A stretch of 46,270 nt of DNA from RUG11272 sp045226335. Its GTDB lineage: Bacteria > Bacillota > Clostridia > Christensenellales > Aristaeellaceae. How positions within the stretch are numbered: the first letter of the stretch is position 1; each line of letters starts with the position of its first letter. The translations under genes were made by a program, and so were the position numbers. Shown here piece after piece: positions 39,353 through 46,270 of the stretch. The notes beneath the pieces were generated by a model. The model worked only from the letters and a program-made list of their open reading frames with translations, did no database searches and was not told the DNA's origin. The stretch lies in NCBI GenBank assembly GCA_045226335.1, contig JBGVCH010000124.1:1-46270 (forward strand), read 5' to 3'.

Positions 39353-39447
39353 AAGAATCACACGTCAAGTAAGGGCATGTAACCGAAGGTCCAGGGCGAT
39401 CGGAAAGCCCTGGCCGAGGCCCGCAGGCCTCGGAATCCCTTTGCTTT
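39353..39447 (+). repeat. Structured repeat, copy C
   Basis: It opens with AAGAATCACACGTCAAGTAA. Stem 1 is CCAGGGC (39391-39397) and GCCCTGG (39407-39413) around GATCGGAAA. Stem 2 is CCGAGGCC (39414-39421) and GGCCTCGG (39426-39433) around CGCA. Stem 2 differs from copies A and B (CCGCGCC and GGCGCGG) on both arms together, so pairing is kept. AAGGG (39371-39375) and CCCTT (39437-39441) can close the structure. It lies between convergent genes. Confidence 0.88.
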
Positions 39448-39475
39448 CATTGAGCGTTCTTAACACAGAACAGTA

Positions 39476-40999
39476 TCAGATCTCCACCGCGAAGGGCAGG
39501 AGCTCCAGGATGTCCCGGACCACGTCCACCCCGGGGTAGACTTCCAGCAGCTTGAGGCCGTTGGCGGTGAGGGTGAAGACGCAGCGCTCCGTGACGTACA
39601 GCACCCGCTGGCCGTTGGCCACGGCCTGCCGGGCGGAGAAACTGACGGTCTTGATCTCGTTGACGAACTTGGGGATGCTGCCGTTCTTCTGGATCGTCAC
39701 GATGCCGCCCTTGCGGGTCACGTCCAGGCCCTTGGTGTTGAAAGTCAGGCAGAAGACCACGGTGGGCGTCTTGGCGGTGATGTTGGCGAACCCGCCGATA
39801 CCGGCAAAGGCGCCGGGGCCCCGGTGGGCGTTGACGTTGCCGTGGCGGTCCACTTCCAGAGCGCCCATGAAGCAGATGTCCAGACCGCCGTTGTCGTAGA
39901 GGTCAAACTGGTTGGAGATATCGCAGACGGAGGCCGCGCCGATCATGGCGCCGAACACCGGGCCGGAGGCCGGGAAGCCGCCGATGCCGCCGGACTCCAC
40001 CGTCAGGGTGATGTGGTCCAGCATGCCGTCCTTGCGGGCGTAGTGGGAAACCGTCTCCGGGATGCCGATGCCCACGTTGATGATGTCGTCCTTGTGCAGC
40101 TCTTTCGCGGCGCGGCGGCCGATGATCCGGCTGGCGGTGGAGTCCTGCCGGCGGGTGGAGGTCAGGGCCTCGATGCGGTCGGTCCAGACGGACCACTCGG
40201 AATAGGGGACCTCAAAGCTGCCGGTCAGAGCGGTGTAGGCCTCGTCCCGCCAGCCGGGCTCCACCACCACGATGGCGTCCACAAAGCAGCCGGGAATGAC
40301 GGCGTTCCGGGGACGGGAGGGCATGCCCACCAGCCTGTCCACCTGCACGATGACGATGCCGCCGTTAGCCTTGGTGGCCTGGCAGATGGACAGGGCGTCG
40401 CCGGAGGTGTACATGTCGTCGAAGGTGATGTTGCCCCGGGGATCGGCGGCGGTGCCCTTCACCAGGGCCACCGTGATCTTGGGCAGCTTGTAGTACAGGA
40501 ATTCCTCGCCGTCCACCTCCACCAGCTTCACCAGGGAGGGGTCCTTCGAGATGCGGTTGATGCCCGGGCCCTCCCGGCGGGGATCCACGAAGATGTCCAG
40601 ACCGACCTTGGAGAGCGTGCCGGGGATGCCGCCCGCCTGGGCCCGGATGGCGTGGGAGATGCAGCCCAGGGGCAGGTTGTAGGCCTCGAAGCGGTCCTCC
40701 AGGATGATGCGCTTGGTGCTGGGCATGGCGCCGAAATGGCCGCAGATCAGTTTGTCCACCGCGCCGTCCCGGATGTATCCCTCTGCGGCCCGGTCCTCCT
40801 CCCACACGCCGAAGCCGGCGCTGGAGACGATGGTCATATGGGCCGGTGATCCGGTGGCCTTGAAGCGCCGCCCGATGGCCTCATGGAGTTCCACCGGGTT
40901 CTCGATGCCCACAAAGGAGTTCACACAGATGCAGGCGCCGTCGGGGATCATCCGGACGGCCTCGTCCGCACTCATCAGCTGAAACATAATCCGCTTCAT
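39476..40999 (-). CDS. Acyl-CoA:acetate/3-ketoacid CoA-transferase (fused alpha-beta, YdiF-like)
   Basis: A 507-residue class I CoA-transferase with both half-domains in one chain. The N-terminal half includes VNSFVGIENPVELHEAIGRRF and GHFGAMPSTKR. The C-terminal half begins near KDDIINVGIGIPE and holds LTVESGGIGGFP, where the Glu forms the covalent CoA thioester. The family swaps CoA between short-chain acyl-CoAs and acetate or 3-ketoacids, a common fermentation step. ATG 40999 (MKRIMFQLMSADEAV) abuts GAAGAGG; ATG 40987 (MFQLMSADEAV) is a plausible alternative. The leader contains a small hairpin, TGCGGC and GCCGCA (41013-41018 and 41024-41029). No clear promoter was found for this strand. 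The substrate is not evident. Confidence 0.9.
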   Translation of the reverse strand: MKRIMFQLMSADEAVRMIPDGACICVNSFVGIENPVELHEAIGRRFKATGSPAHMTIVSSAGFGVWEEDRAAEGYIRDGAVDKLICGHFGAMPSTKRIILEDRFEAYNLPLGCISHAIRAQAGGIPGTLSKVGLDIFVDPRREGPGINRISKDPSLVKLVEVDGEEFLYYKLPKITVALVKGTAADPRGNITFDDMYTSGDALSICQATKANGGIVIVQVDRLVGMPSRPRNAVIPGCFVDAIVVVEPGWRDEAYTALTGSFEVPYSEWSVWTDRIEALTSTRRQDSTASRIIGRRAAKELHKDDIINVGIGIPETVSHYARKDGMLDHITLTVESGGIGGFPASGPVFGAMIGAASVCDISNQFDLYDNGGLDICFMGALEVDRHGNVNAHRGPGAFAGIGGFANITAKTPTVVFCLTFNTKGLDVTRKGGIVTIQKNGSIPKFVNEIKTVSFSARQAVANGQRVLYVTERCVFTLTANGLKLLEVYPGVDVVRDILELLPFAVEI

Positions 41000-41128
41000 C
41001 CTCTTCTTTTCCTGCGGCTTTTCGCCGCAAGGCATAACTGTTTGACATCCGGCGGCAGAATCCTGCCTGGCTTTTGTATTTCGGAAGTTTATCCGCCGGA
41101 ACATGCGCGAAAATTTACATCCGGACGG

Positions 41129-41156
41129 TTGCGTTATGGGCCTGATGTGGTATACT
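41129..41156 (+). promoter_or_regulatory. Sigma-A promoter for the surface-protein genes
   Basis: TTGCGT (41129-41134), a 16-nt spacer and TATACT (41151-41156) preceded by TGTGG. Transcription would start near 41163, leaving about 77 nt before ATG 41240. This makes the earlier in-frame ATG 41165 almost leaderless and unlikely as the start. Confidence 0.72.
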
Positions 41157-41239
41157 GTAGCGGAATGACGCGCGTCATTCTGTTTGCTTATGACATTTCA
41201 GCCGATTCAGGCTTGATCCGACGAAAGGTTGTTGCGCAG

Positions 41240-42694
41240 ATGTATCAGGATCCAACTCAGGGAAGCGGCGGACAGCCGGGGATGAGCGGCTCGGGTCAGT
41301 CCAGCGTGTGGAGCCAGCACGGCTTCTCCCAGAACGGCGGCGGATACGCCAGCCTGATGGGCCAGCAGGATTACGGCGCACAGCAGGGCCCGTACGCGGC
41401 CTACGGCCAGCAGCCCGCGATGCCCTCCCAGAACGCTTATCCGCAGCTCGGCCAGCAGGGCGGCTACGGCCTCTATGCCCAGCAGCCGACCTACCAGCAG
41501 AACGGTTTCCAGACGCCGGCCCAGCAGGACGCGTACGGCCAGCAGGTGCAGGGCTACGGCGCGGCGGTCCCGGATATGCAGAACCGCTACACCCAGCAGC
41601 CCGCCCATGACGGCGCGTGGCCCCAGCCTCAGGTGGCGGACTACCGCCAGCAGCCCGACCCCGAGCAGCCCTGGCCGGGACAGGATGTGTACGCCGGACC
41701 TCCGGAGCTCCCCAGGCAGCCCTTCAACTGGGACATCGTCCTCCTGATCGTGGCCTGCGGGCTCGTGCCGGTGCTGTTCCTGACCGCCATGATCACCAGG
41801 AACCTGATCGTGACCGTCGCGGCGGCGCTGGTGGCGGCAGGCGCGGCGGTCTGGCTCTGGCAGCGGCCGGTCTTTCAGCGGCCCACCCAGATGATGATCA
41901 CCGTGCTCTACGGCGTGGCGACGCTGGTGGCGGTGATCCTGGCGGTGACCGCCGTCCGGGGCGTCCTGCCGGACAGCGGCGGGAACGACCCGGGCGACGC
42001 GGACCAGTACGGCGGGTATGGGTCAAACGGCGCCACCCCCACCCAGGTGCCCGCCGGCTACGGACTGACGGAGGTGACGCCTGTTCCCGGCGATTCCGGG
42101 GTCCTCTCCGCCGATCCCACGGTGAAGGCTGCCGACATCTTCATGTACTACTGGACCCAGAACAACAAGACCAAGATGATGGAGCTCTGCTCGCCCACCT
42201 GGGCCAACAAGCAGACCGGCACCAAGAACCCCAAGAACGCGCTGCTGACCGCGCTGCGGAACAACGTCCTCATCACCTACACGGCCACCAACGTCACCGG
42301 CACCGAGAGCGACCTGAGCCGCACGGTCACCTACGAGACCACGGTGGAGAAGTTTGACCGGTCGGTGGTGCCCTGCACCATTTCGATGATCATGGTGCAG
42401 GAGTACGGCACCTGGTATGTGGACCCGGATTCCCTGAATTACGCGGCCACCACCCCGACGCCGGCCCCCACCAAGGTGCCGGTGACGCCTACCCCTGTCC
42501 CCGCGGGCTATGTGGATCCGTCCACCAAGCTGTACTACAACCCGGACGGCGGCAGCTATTACCACATCGACCCCAACTGCAGCGCCGTGGGCAGCAAGTA
42601 CAAGCCCCTGAAGGGGACCTTCACCTACGGGGAGCGGGGCAGCGGCAAGTATTCAAAGCTGAAGCCCTGCGAGACCTGCGGTGCGCCGAAGTGA
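41240..42694 (+). CDS. Gln/Gly/Tyr-rich membrane protein with extracellular His/Cys domain
   Basis: A 484-residue protein, start ATG 41240 (MYQDPTQGSGGQ). Residues 1 to about 160 are low complexity, rich in Gln, Gly, Tyr and Pro. Three hydrophobic segments follow near 165-240 (NWDIVLLIVACGLVPVLFLT, NLIVTVAAALVAAGAAVWLW, MMITVLYGVATLVAVILAV). A folded outer part includes IFMYYWTQNNKTKMMELCSPTWANK. A TPTPAPTKVPVTPTPVP linker leads to a C-terminal module starting LYYNPDGG, with YHIDPNC and KPCETCGAP, a likely zinc site. The next gene encodes the same outer parts on a lipoprotein anchor. I do not know the function; the order of domains suggests a surface-exposed role. It is expressed from its own extended -10 promoter. 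Confidence 0.78.
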   Translation: MYQDPTQGSGGQPGMSGSGQSSVWSQHGFSQNGGGYASLMGQQDYGAQQGPYAAYGQQPAMPSQNAYPQLGQQGGYGLYAQQPTYQQNGFQTPAQQDAYGQQVQGYGAAVPDMQNRYTQQPAHDGAWPQPQVADYRQQPDPEQPWPGQDVYAGPPELPRQPFNWDIVLLIVACGLVPVLFLTAMITRNLIVTVAAALVAAGAAVWLWQRPVFQRPTQMMITVLYGVATLVAVILAVTAVRGVLPDSGGNDPGDADQYGGYGSNGATPTQVPAGYGLTEVTPVPGDSGVLSADPTVKAADIFMYYWTQNNKTKMMELCSPTWANKQTGTKNPKNALLTALRNNVLITYTATNVTGTESDLSRTVTYETTVEKFDRSVVPCTISMIMVQEYGTWYVDPDSLNYAATTPTPAPTKVPVTPTPVPAGYVDPSTKLYYNPDGGSYYHIDPNCSAVGSKYKPLKGTFTYGERGSGKYSKLKPCETCGAPK

Positions 42695-42716
42695 CACGGG
42701 AAGCAAGGTAAGAGAC

Positions 42717-43502
42717 ATGAAGACAAGAGGAAAACGGATCGCTTGCTGCCTGCTGCTGGCGCTGGCCGTCCTGCTGTGCGCGGGCTGCGGCGCGCCGGTT
42801 CAGGAGAAGGAAGCGGCGGCGCCCACGGGGGCCATGGAGGCGCTGCAGCCCCGGGAGACCGATCAGGTGACGGAGCCTCCCGCGGAGGTGACCCCCAAGC
42901 CCACCGATCCCCCGGACTACGCGCCCCAGGTGGTCAGCAGTTTCATGTACTACTGGTCCATCGGGGACTACCCCAGCATGGTCAGCCTGTGCTCCGTCAC
43001 CTGGAGCGCCAAGATGGACAGCGAACAGGCGGTCTCCGCCATGGTGGAGCTGCTGGAGGACAGGCAGGCCCTGAACTATGAGGTCACCAGGGTGTCCGGC
43101 AGCAACAGCGACCTGCGCCGGGACGCCTATGTGACGGCGGAGATCAGCAAGGGCGGCGGCGCGGCCCAGAAGTATCAGTTCAAGCTGAAGATGATCTGGG
43201 AGAACAATTTCTGGTACATCGATCCCGGCGGCCTGAAGAGCTATGCCGGGACCGCCACCCCCACGGCCCGGTCCGCCGAGATCACCCAGCCCCCGACGCC
43301 GGCGCCTATTGACGACCCCAACACCCTGCTGTATTACAACCCCGACGGCGGCGACCGCTATCACCTGGATCCCTACTGCCGGGCCGCCAACGAGCGCTAT
43401 CTGCCCTTCAAGGGAAGCTTCACCTACGCCGAGCTGAACGACCCGCAGTACGCGGACCTGCATCCGTGTCAGATCTGCGGCGCGCCCCGGAGACCCAAGT
43501 GA
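42717..43502 (+). CDS. Lipoprotein with the same outer domains as the preceding gene
   Basis: A 261-residue protein, start ATG 42717 (MKTRGKRIACCLLLALAVLLCAGCG). The lipobox L-C-A-G-C predicts lipid attachment at Cys near residue 22. A Pro/Thr-rich stretch leads to a domain with FMYYWSIGDYPSMVSLCSVTWSAK, which matches the FMYYW to SPTW segment of the previous protein. A second Pro-rich linker then leads to the same C-terminal module, LYYNPDGG, YHLDPYC and HPCQICGAP. The two proteins are paralogs that differ in their anchor: three-helix membrane region versus lipid. It lies 22 bp after its paralog and 1 bp before tilS, so all probably share one transcript. Function unknown. Confidence 0.82.
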   Translation: MKTRGKRIACCLLLALAVLLCAGCGAPVQEKEAAAPTGAMEALQPRETDQVTEPPAEVTPKPTDPPDYAPQVVSSFMYYWSIGDYPSMVSLCSVTWSAKMDSEQAVSAMVELLEDRQALNYEVTRVSGSNSDLRRDAYVTAEISKGGGAAQKYQFKLKMIWENNFWYIDPGGLKSYAGTATPTARSAEITQPPTPAPIDDPNTLLYYNPDGGDRYHLDPYCRAANERYLPFKGSFTYAELNDPQYADLHPCQICGAPRRPK

Positions 43503-43503
43503 G

Positions 43504-44841
43504 ATGAGACTGGAAGAACTGACGGCCGCCCTGCCCCCGCTGCCCGGAAGGCTGCTGGTGGGGCTTTCCGGCGGCGCGGATTCCGTGGCCCTGCTGCGGA
43601 TCCTGCTGCATACGGGAAAGGTGTGCGGGGCCGTGCACGTCAACCACGGCATCCGCGGCCCGGAGAGCGACGGCGACGAAGCCTTCTGCCGGGACCTGTG
43701 CGCGCGGCTGGGCGTTCCCCTGACGGCGGAGCGGCTGAACCTCTCCCCGGAGACGGGGGAAGGCGAGGCCCGGAACCGGCGCTATCGGGCCTTTGCCCGG
43801 GCGCTGGAAGCAACCGGCGCCGAGGCCGTGGCCCTGGCCCATCACCGGGATGACCAGGCGGAGACCCTGCTGCTGCACCTGATGCGGGGCAGCGGCCTGC
43901 GTGGGCTCTGCGGTATGCCGCCGGAGAGCCTGGTGAACGGCGTGCGCGTCGTGCGGCCCCTGCTGACCTTCAGCGGCGCCGAGCTGCGGGAAGCCCTGCG
44001 GGAGGCGGGCGAGACCTGGCGGGAGGACGCCACCAACGGCGGAGACTGCTACCTGCGCAACCGGATCCGGCACGGCCTGCTGCCGGAGATGGAGCGCCTG
44101 GCTCCCGGCGCCGCGAAGCGTGTGGCGGAGACGGCGCTGCTGCTTCAACAAGACGAAGCATGCCTGACGGCGCAGGCGGAGGCCTTCCTCCGGGACCACG
44201 CCGGCCGGGACTGGCTGCACCTGTCCCCCTGGCAGGCGCTGCCGGAAACCCTGCGGAGCCGGGCCCTGCGCGGCTGGTGGCAGCAATGCGCCGGCGGCGG
44301 GATGGAGGAGCGGAGCCTTTCCCTCCGGCAAACCGCGGAGATGACGGCCACCGCCCTGGCGGCCCCCGGCGCCGCCTGCAACCTGCCGGGCGGCTGGCAA
44401 TGCCGGAGGGAGCGGGTGTGCCTGCACCTGGTTTCCCCGGAACCGCCGGCGCGGGAGGAGACCCCGGTGGAGGACGGCGCGGTGTGCCGCGGCGTGACGC
44501 TGCGCCTGGGCCCGTCCCTGGGAACCCCGGGGGACGGACGCGGCGCTCAGGAAATCCCGGCGGCCTGCCTGGCGGGAACCGTCCTGCGGACTCCGCGCCC
44601 CGGGGACGTGATCCGTCCCTTCGGCTCAGGCCACACCCGGCCGCTGGAGGAGTTCCTGCGGGAGCGCGGGGTGGACCCGAGCTTCCGGAACCGCGTCCCG
44701 CTGCTGGCGGACGGCGAAACAGTCCTGCTGGTCGCGGGCCTGGGGGCGGGAGATGTGCCGCCCTACGACCGGATGAAGCGGAACCTGAGAATCACATGGA
44801 CCGGCGAAATGCCGTGGCTGCTGAAGGAGGAAGCGCAATGA
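43504..44841 (+). CDS. tilS: tRNA(Ile)-lysidine synthase
   Basis: A 445-residue PP-loop ATPase. The nucleotide-binding motif SGGADS is at 22-27, followed by HVNHGIRG and ALAHHRDDQAETLLLHLMRGSG, the family signature. A TilS-type C-terminal domain is present (GDVIRPFGSGHTRPLEEFLRERGV). The enzyme attaches lysine to C34 of tRNA-Ile(CAU) so that it reads AUA, and it is essential in bacteria. It starts 1 bp after the lipoprotein stop. The last codon overlaps hpt as ATGA. The tilS-hpt-ftsH order is conserved in Bacillota. Confidence 0.96.
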   Translation: MRLEELTAALPPLPGRLLVGLSGGADSVALLRILLHTGKVCGAVHVNHGIRGPESDGDEAFCRDLCARLGVPLTAERLNLSPETGEGEARNRRYRAFARALEATGAEAVALAHHRDDQAETLLLHLMRGSGLRGLCGMPPESLVNGVRVVRPLLTFSGAELREALREAGETWREDATNGGDCYLRNRIRHGLLPEMERLAPGAAKRVAETALLLQQDEACLTAQAEAFLRDHAGRDWLHLSPWQALPETLRSRALRGWWQQCAGGGMEERSLSLRQTAEMTATALAAPGAACNLPGGWQCRRERVCLHLVSPEPPAREETPVEDGAVCRGVTLRLGPSLGTPGDGRGAQEIPAACLAGTVLRTPRPGDVIRPFGSGHTRPLEEFLRERGVDPSFRNRVPLLADGETVLLVAGLGAGDVPPYDRMKRNLRITWTGEMPWLLKEEAQ

Positions 44842-45401
44842 TGGACAGAACCGCCGAGATTTATCGGGACCTGGACCGGATCCTGGTGACCAAGGAAGAG
44901 ATCGCCGAGGCCGTGCGGAAGCTGGGCCGGCAGATCACGGAAGACTACGCCGGCAAGGAGCCGGTGCTCCTGGGCATCCTGAAGGGCGCCATTGTGTTCT
45001 ACAGCGACCTGATGCGGGAGATCGACCTGCCGGTGTCCACCGAGTTCATGGCGGTCTCCTCCTACGGCCGCGCCACCAAGTCCTCCGGTGTCGTGGAGAT
45101 CCGGAAGGACCTGGACCACGACATCACCGGCAAGCACCTGATCATCGTGGAGGACATCGTGGACTCCGGCGTGACCCTCAACTACCTCAAGCGCCACCTG
45201 GACAACCGCGGGGCCGCATCCATCCGCATCGCCACCCTGCTAGACAAGCCGGCGCGGCGGCGGGTGGACCTGAAAACCGACTATGCCTGCTTTGAGATCC
45301 CGGACGCCTTCGTGGTGGGCTACGGTCTGGATTACAACGAGAAGTACCGCAACCTGCCGGACATCGGCGTCCTGTCGCCCCACATCTACGAAAACGGGTG
45401 A
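44838..45401 (+). CDS. hpt: Hypoxanthine phosphoribosyltransferase
   Basis: A 187-residue purine salvage enzyme. ATG 44838 lies 7 nt after AAGGAGG and overlaps the tilS stop; ATG 44841 is an alternative 3 nt on. The flexible loop region has SSYGRATKSSGVV, and the PRPP-binding motif is LIIVEDIVDSGVTL. PDAFVVGYGLDYNEKYRNLPDIGVL is a typical C-terminal part. The enzyme converts hypoxanthine (and often guanine) plus PRPP to IMP or GMP. In Bacillus the HprT protein also works with FtsH and TilS in gene control at this locus; whether that holds here is not shown by the sequence. Confidence 0.96.
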   Translation: MMDRTAEIYRDLDRILVTKEEIAEAVRKLGRQITEDYAGKEPVLLGILKGAIVFYSDLMREIDLPVSTEFMAVSSYGRATKSSGVVEIRKDLDHDITGKHLIIVEDIVDSGVTLNYLKRHLDNRGAASIRIATLLDKPARRRVDLKTDYACFEIPDAFVVGYGLDYNEKYRNLPDIGVLSPHIYENG

Positions 45402-45404
45402 AGC

Positions 45405-45433
45405 TTGCGAAGCGCCTGATAGTATGGTATAAT
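45405..45433 (+). promoter_or_regulatory. Sigma-A promoter for ftsH
   Basis: TTGCGA (45405-45410), a 17-nt spacer and a perfect TATAAT (45428-45433) preceded by TGG. It starts 3 bp after hpt. The leader carries a hairpin, CGGCGT-GCTG-ACGCCG (45441-45456), before GAGGAGG (45466-45472). Confidence 0.8.
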
Positions 45434-45481
45434 CTTTACTCGGCGTGCTGACGCCGATACAGAACGAGGAGGACCGATCCG

Positions 45482-46270
45482 GTGAAGCCAGCCAAACGCA
45501 GAGGGATCATGTATTATGTTATCCTGTTGGGTGTCCTGCTGACCATCGCCATCCTGATCAACAGCAGCCTGAACATCTCCAACAGCGAACGGATCGAGTA
45601 CGGCACCCTGCTGGAAGAGATCAAGCAGGGGCATGTGTCAAAGGTCGCCATCAGTGGGAACGGCATCACGCTGGTGGGCGAGTATACCAGCGGTTATAAG
45701 AACAGGCTGTCGGGCAGCGGCAATTTCCCGAACACCTATCATTTCGAGACCACCATCGGCAGCGACGCCGAGTTCCTGGAGGAAGCGCGCCGGATGGTGG
45801 CCATCGCCAATGACAAGCCCCTGGACGAGGTCACGGTGCAGGACCTGGGCTTTACGGTGCAGTATATTCAGCCGGCCACCCGCTCCTGGTTCCTGGAGTT
45901 CCTGCCCTATCTCATCATGATCGCGGTGTTCGTGGGCCTCTGGTACTTTATGATGCGCAGCCAGATGGGCGGCTCCAGCAAGGTGATGAACTTCAGCCGC
46001 AGCAACGCCCGGATGCAGGACCCGTCCAAGAACAAGATCACCTTCGCGGACGTGGCCGGCGCGGACGAGGAGAAGGAAGAACTCCAGGAGATGGTGGACT
46101 TCCTCCGCAACCCGCATCAGTACACGGCCCTGGGCGCCCGGATCCCCAAGGGCGTGCTGCTGGTGGGCCCTCCCGGCACGGGCAAGACCCTGCTGGCCAA
46201 GGCCGTGGCCGGCGAAGCGGGCGTGCCCTTCTTCTCCATCTCCGGCTCGGACTTTGTGGAGATGTTCGTG
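45482..46270 (+). CDS. ftsH: ATP-dependent zinc metalloprotease FtsH, N-terminal part (cut by window end)
   Basis: The first 263 codons of FtsH, GTG start at 45482, 9 nt after GAGGAGG. One membrane helix covers about 9-27 (IMYYVILLGVLLTIAILI). A short outer domain follows, then a second helix (FLPYLIMIAVFVGLWYFMM) and the AAA+ domain. The latter opens ITFADVAGADEEKEEL and contains Walker A GPPGTGKT at 229-236. The window ends at the start of the SGSDFVEMFV block, before Walker B and the HExxH protease site. FtsH degrades membrane and regulatory proteins. It has its own promoter but follows hpt closely. Confidence 0.97.
   Translation, partial: MKPAKRRGIMYYVILLGVLLTIAILINSSLNISNSERIEYGTLLEEIKQGHVSKVAISGNGITLVGEYTSGYKNRLSGSGNFPNTYHFETTIGSDAEFLEEARRMVAIANDKPLDEVTVQDLGFTVQYIQPATRSWFLEFLPYLIMIAVFVGLWYFMMRSQMGGSSKVMNFSRSNARMQDPSKNKITFADVAGADEEKEELQEMVDFLRNPHQYTALGARIPKGVLLVGPPGTGKTLLAKAVAGEAGVPFFSISGSDFVEMFV

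Noticed and set aside
41013..41029. Leader hairpin of the CoA-transferase gene as a riboswitch
   Set aside because: It is a single six-base-pair stem with no conserved aptamer pattern; it is mentioned only in the gene entry.
1..46270. tRNA, rRNA, tmRNA or transposase genes
   Set aside because: I looked in the intergenic gaps on both strands and found no cloverleaf, GTTCGA-type T-loop with matching arms, rRNA motif, or DDE/tyrosine transposase protein.

Overview
The window looks like a chromosome segment of a GC-rich (by eye about two-thirds GC), Gram-positive, anaerobic member of the Bacillota (class Clostridia), probably an uncultured gut or rumen plant-fibre lineage. This rests on conserved Bacillota gene orders (dgt-dnaG-rpoD-trmK-nif3, miaB-ricA-mutS-mutL, dnaD-dnaI, tilS-hpt-ftsH and the TIGR03960/TIGR03936/RNase G trio), on strong GGAGG ribosome binding sites, and on sigma-A promoters that mostly carry an extended -10. 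A genus cannot be assigned from the sequence alone. No tRNA, rRNA, CRISPR array, transposase or prophage gene is visible.

Positions 1-16119 are the accessory part. They hold a zinc-ribbon membrane protein, a Cthe_2159-like carbohydrate-binding protein, a histidine phosphatase, a CE15-type glucuronoyl esterase, a secreted lipase-like domain fused to a YhhN/lysoplasmalogenase-like membrane domain, a GH113-type mannanase-like enzyme, a lower-GC acyltransferase, the ATPase YchF, an ATP-grasp protein, a small Cys-rich protein, an ECF sigma factor coupled to a very large one-pass membrane partner with PepSY-like repeats, and an unfamiliar glycosidase-like protein.

Positions 16120-22885 start with a gene-free 426-bp stretch packed with structured repeats. 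The minus-strand operon dgt-dnaG-rpoD-trmK-nif3-zinc ribbon follows, covering replication priming and housekeeping transcription. Positions 23060-32981 are one long plus-strand run: two radical-SAM-linked proteins, an RNase E/G, MiaB, a RicA-like protein, MutS and MutL. Several of its junctions are ATGA overlaps, so translation is tightly coupled.

Positions 33065-36298 form a minus-strand unit with glgB (eukaryote-like branching enzyme) followed by two tandem secreted paralogs. Positions 36464-39267 hold DnaD-like and DnaI-like helicase-loading genes and a Cys-less ArsC/Spx-fold protein. A CoA-transferase lies on the minus strand at 39476-40999. The window ends with two related surface proteins sharing a C-terminal His/Cys domain, then tilS, hpt and the start of ftsH.

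The most interesting signal is not a gene. A structured repeat of about 90 bp occurs at least four times: two copies spaced exactly 200 bp apart near 16.2-16.4 kb, one at 39.35 kb, and a 3'-truncated inverted copy at 11.14-11.21 kb. Its hairpin stems change in a compensatory way between copies while a 9-nt loop of the form GAWCGGAAA is kept, which points to selection on an RNA or single-stranded DNA structure. A second, unrelated multi-hairpin repeat lies between the two adjacent copies.
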